Assembly: GCA_916700875.1 (NCBI GenBank)
Contig: CAKAKS010000068.1
Span: 30,622,028 to 30,686,027, forward strand
Reading direction: 5' to 3'
Length of the DNA: 64,000 bases
DNA from: Sebastes aleutianus
Lineage: Eukaryota > Chordata > Actinopteri > Perciformes > Sebastidae
The notes under the pieces were generated by a model. It saw nothing but the letters and a program-made list of their open reading frames with translations, made no database searches and was not told the origin of the DNA. This document shows positions 63,531-64,000 of this stretch, in pieces. Position numbers and translations under genes: made by a program. Position 1 is the stretch's first letter. Every line of letters begins with the position of its first letter.

Positions 63531-64000
63531 GGGCCCCTCGGACCGCTGGGAGGACTGGAGGGAGTTCAGAGAGGATCCTTGGGGATGATTCAGAAGAACC
63601 TGAATCAGCAAAACCCTTCTGCATAAACAGAAAAAAAAGCAAGAAAAAAAATTCTTCAACTGGGAGAGATTGTATTATGGATCGAACGTTCGATCATGTT
63701 ATTTTTTTGTTTTGTTGTTTTGGGTTTCTTGTTTTTCCTTGCGCAACTGAATGTCTTTTTTGAAATACATGAGAATTAAATAGAGAGAATAGATACGAGA
63801 GAGTGAATGCTGAGAAGCGTTACAAGCCGTGGGGAGATGACGCTGTTTCCTTCAGTATTTTTTTTTTTTTTTTTTTTTAGATTTTACCTCCTGTTTTCAA
63901 ATGGCTTGTCCTCGCCACGGCAACACTATTCAAGACACTTTGCTTAATGACAGATATTCAAAACTTTAAAACGCTGTTCACATCTATATTTTTGATGACT
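63531..64000 (+). other. eif4g1: eif4g1 3' UTR (start)
   Basis: Follows the TAG at 63528-63530. It is non-coding with A- and T-rich runs, including a long T tract near 63860-63878. An ATTAAA at 63775-63780 could serve as a poly(A) signal, but the 3' end may lie beyond the window. Confidence 0.65.

Overview
The window is nuclear DNA from a ray-finned fish, probably a percomorph-type teleost. The evidence is GT-AG introns, coding exons diagnostic of vertebrate PSMD2 and EIF4G1, and many short terminal-inverted-repeat (TIR) elements of kinds common in teleosts; the lineage is an inference. Exons were placed by joining ORF segments at GT/AG sites and requiring reading phase to match at every junction. 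No transcript evidence was available.

Layout. (1) 514-5071, minus strand: the 5' four coding exons of a serine protease of peptidase family S28, most like PRSS16 (thymus-specific serine protease); the 3' part lies beyond the left edge. (2) 5072-7578: an intergenic region with a TCTCGCGAGA promoter-type motif, a 914 bp fold-back element and a diverged duplication. (3) 7579-17416, plus strand: complete psmd2 (26S proteasome base subunit Rpn1), 21 coding exons, 906 codons. (4) 17417-23530: the psmd2 3' UTR and then five tandem copies of a 0.73-0.93 kb unit. The third copy is interrupted by a SINE-like repeat and a 802 bp Tc1-like element. The last copy runs directly into the eif4g1 promoter. (5) About 23532-64000, plus strand: eif4g1 (translation initiation scaffold eIF4G1), with non-coding 5' exons at about 23570-23622 and 31018-31070, 31 coding exons from 31416 to 63530 (1881 codons), and the start of the 3' UTR.

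PSMD2 followed head-to-tail by EIF4G1 is also the human 3q27 order, so the pair is ancient synteny. The two products act in separate housekeeping processes: degradation of ubiquitylated proteins and cap-dependent translation.

The most interesting signals are in eif4g1. They are a candidate internal first exon (40533-40572) encoding an MGNRGS N-terminus, phase-compatible with the next exon and near two MEF2-consensus sites; a second candidate internal promoter and untranslated exon ending at 47861; a uORF whose stop codon overlaps the main start as ATGA; expanded coding microsatellites (poly-Glu, Ala-Pro, poly-Gly); and inverted repeat pairs in introns flanking blocks of exons. I found no CRISPR array, rRNA, tRNA or convincing snoRNA.
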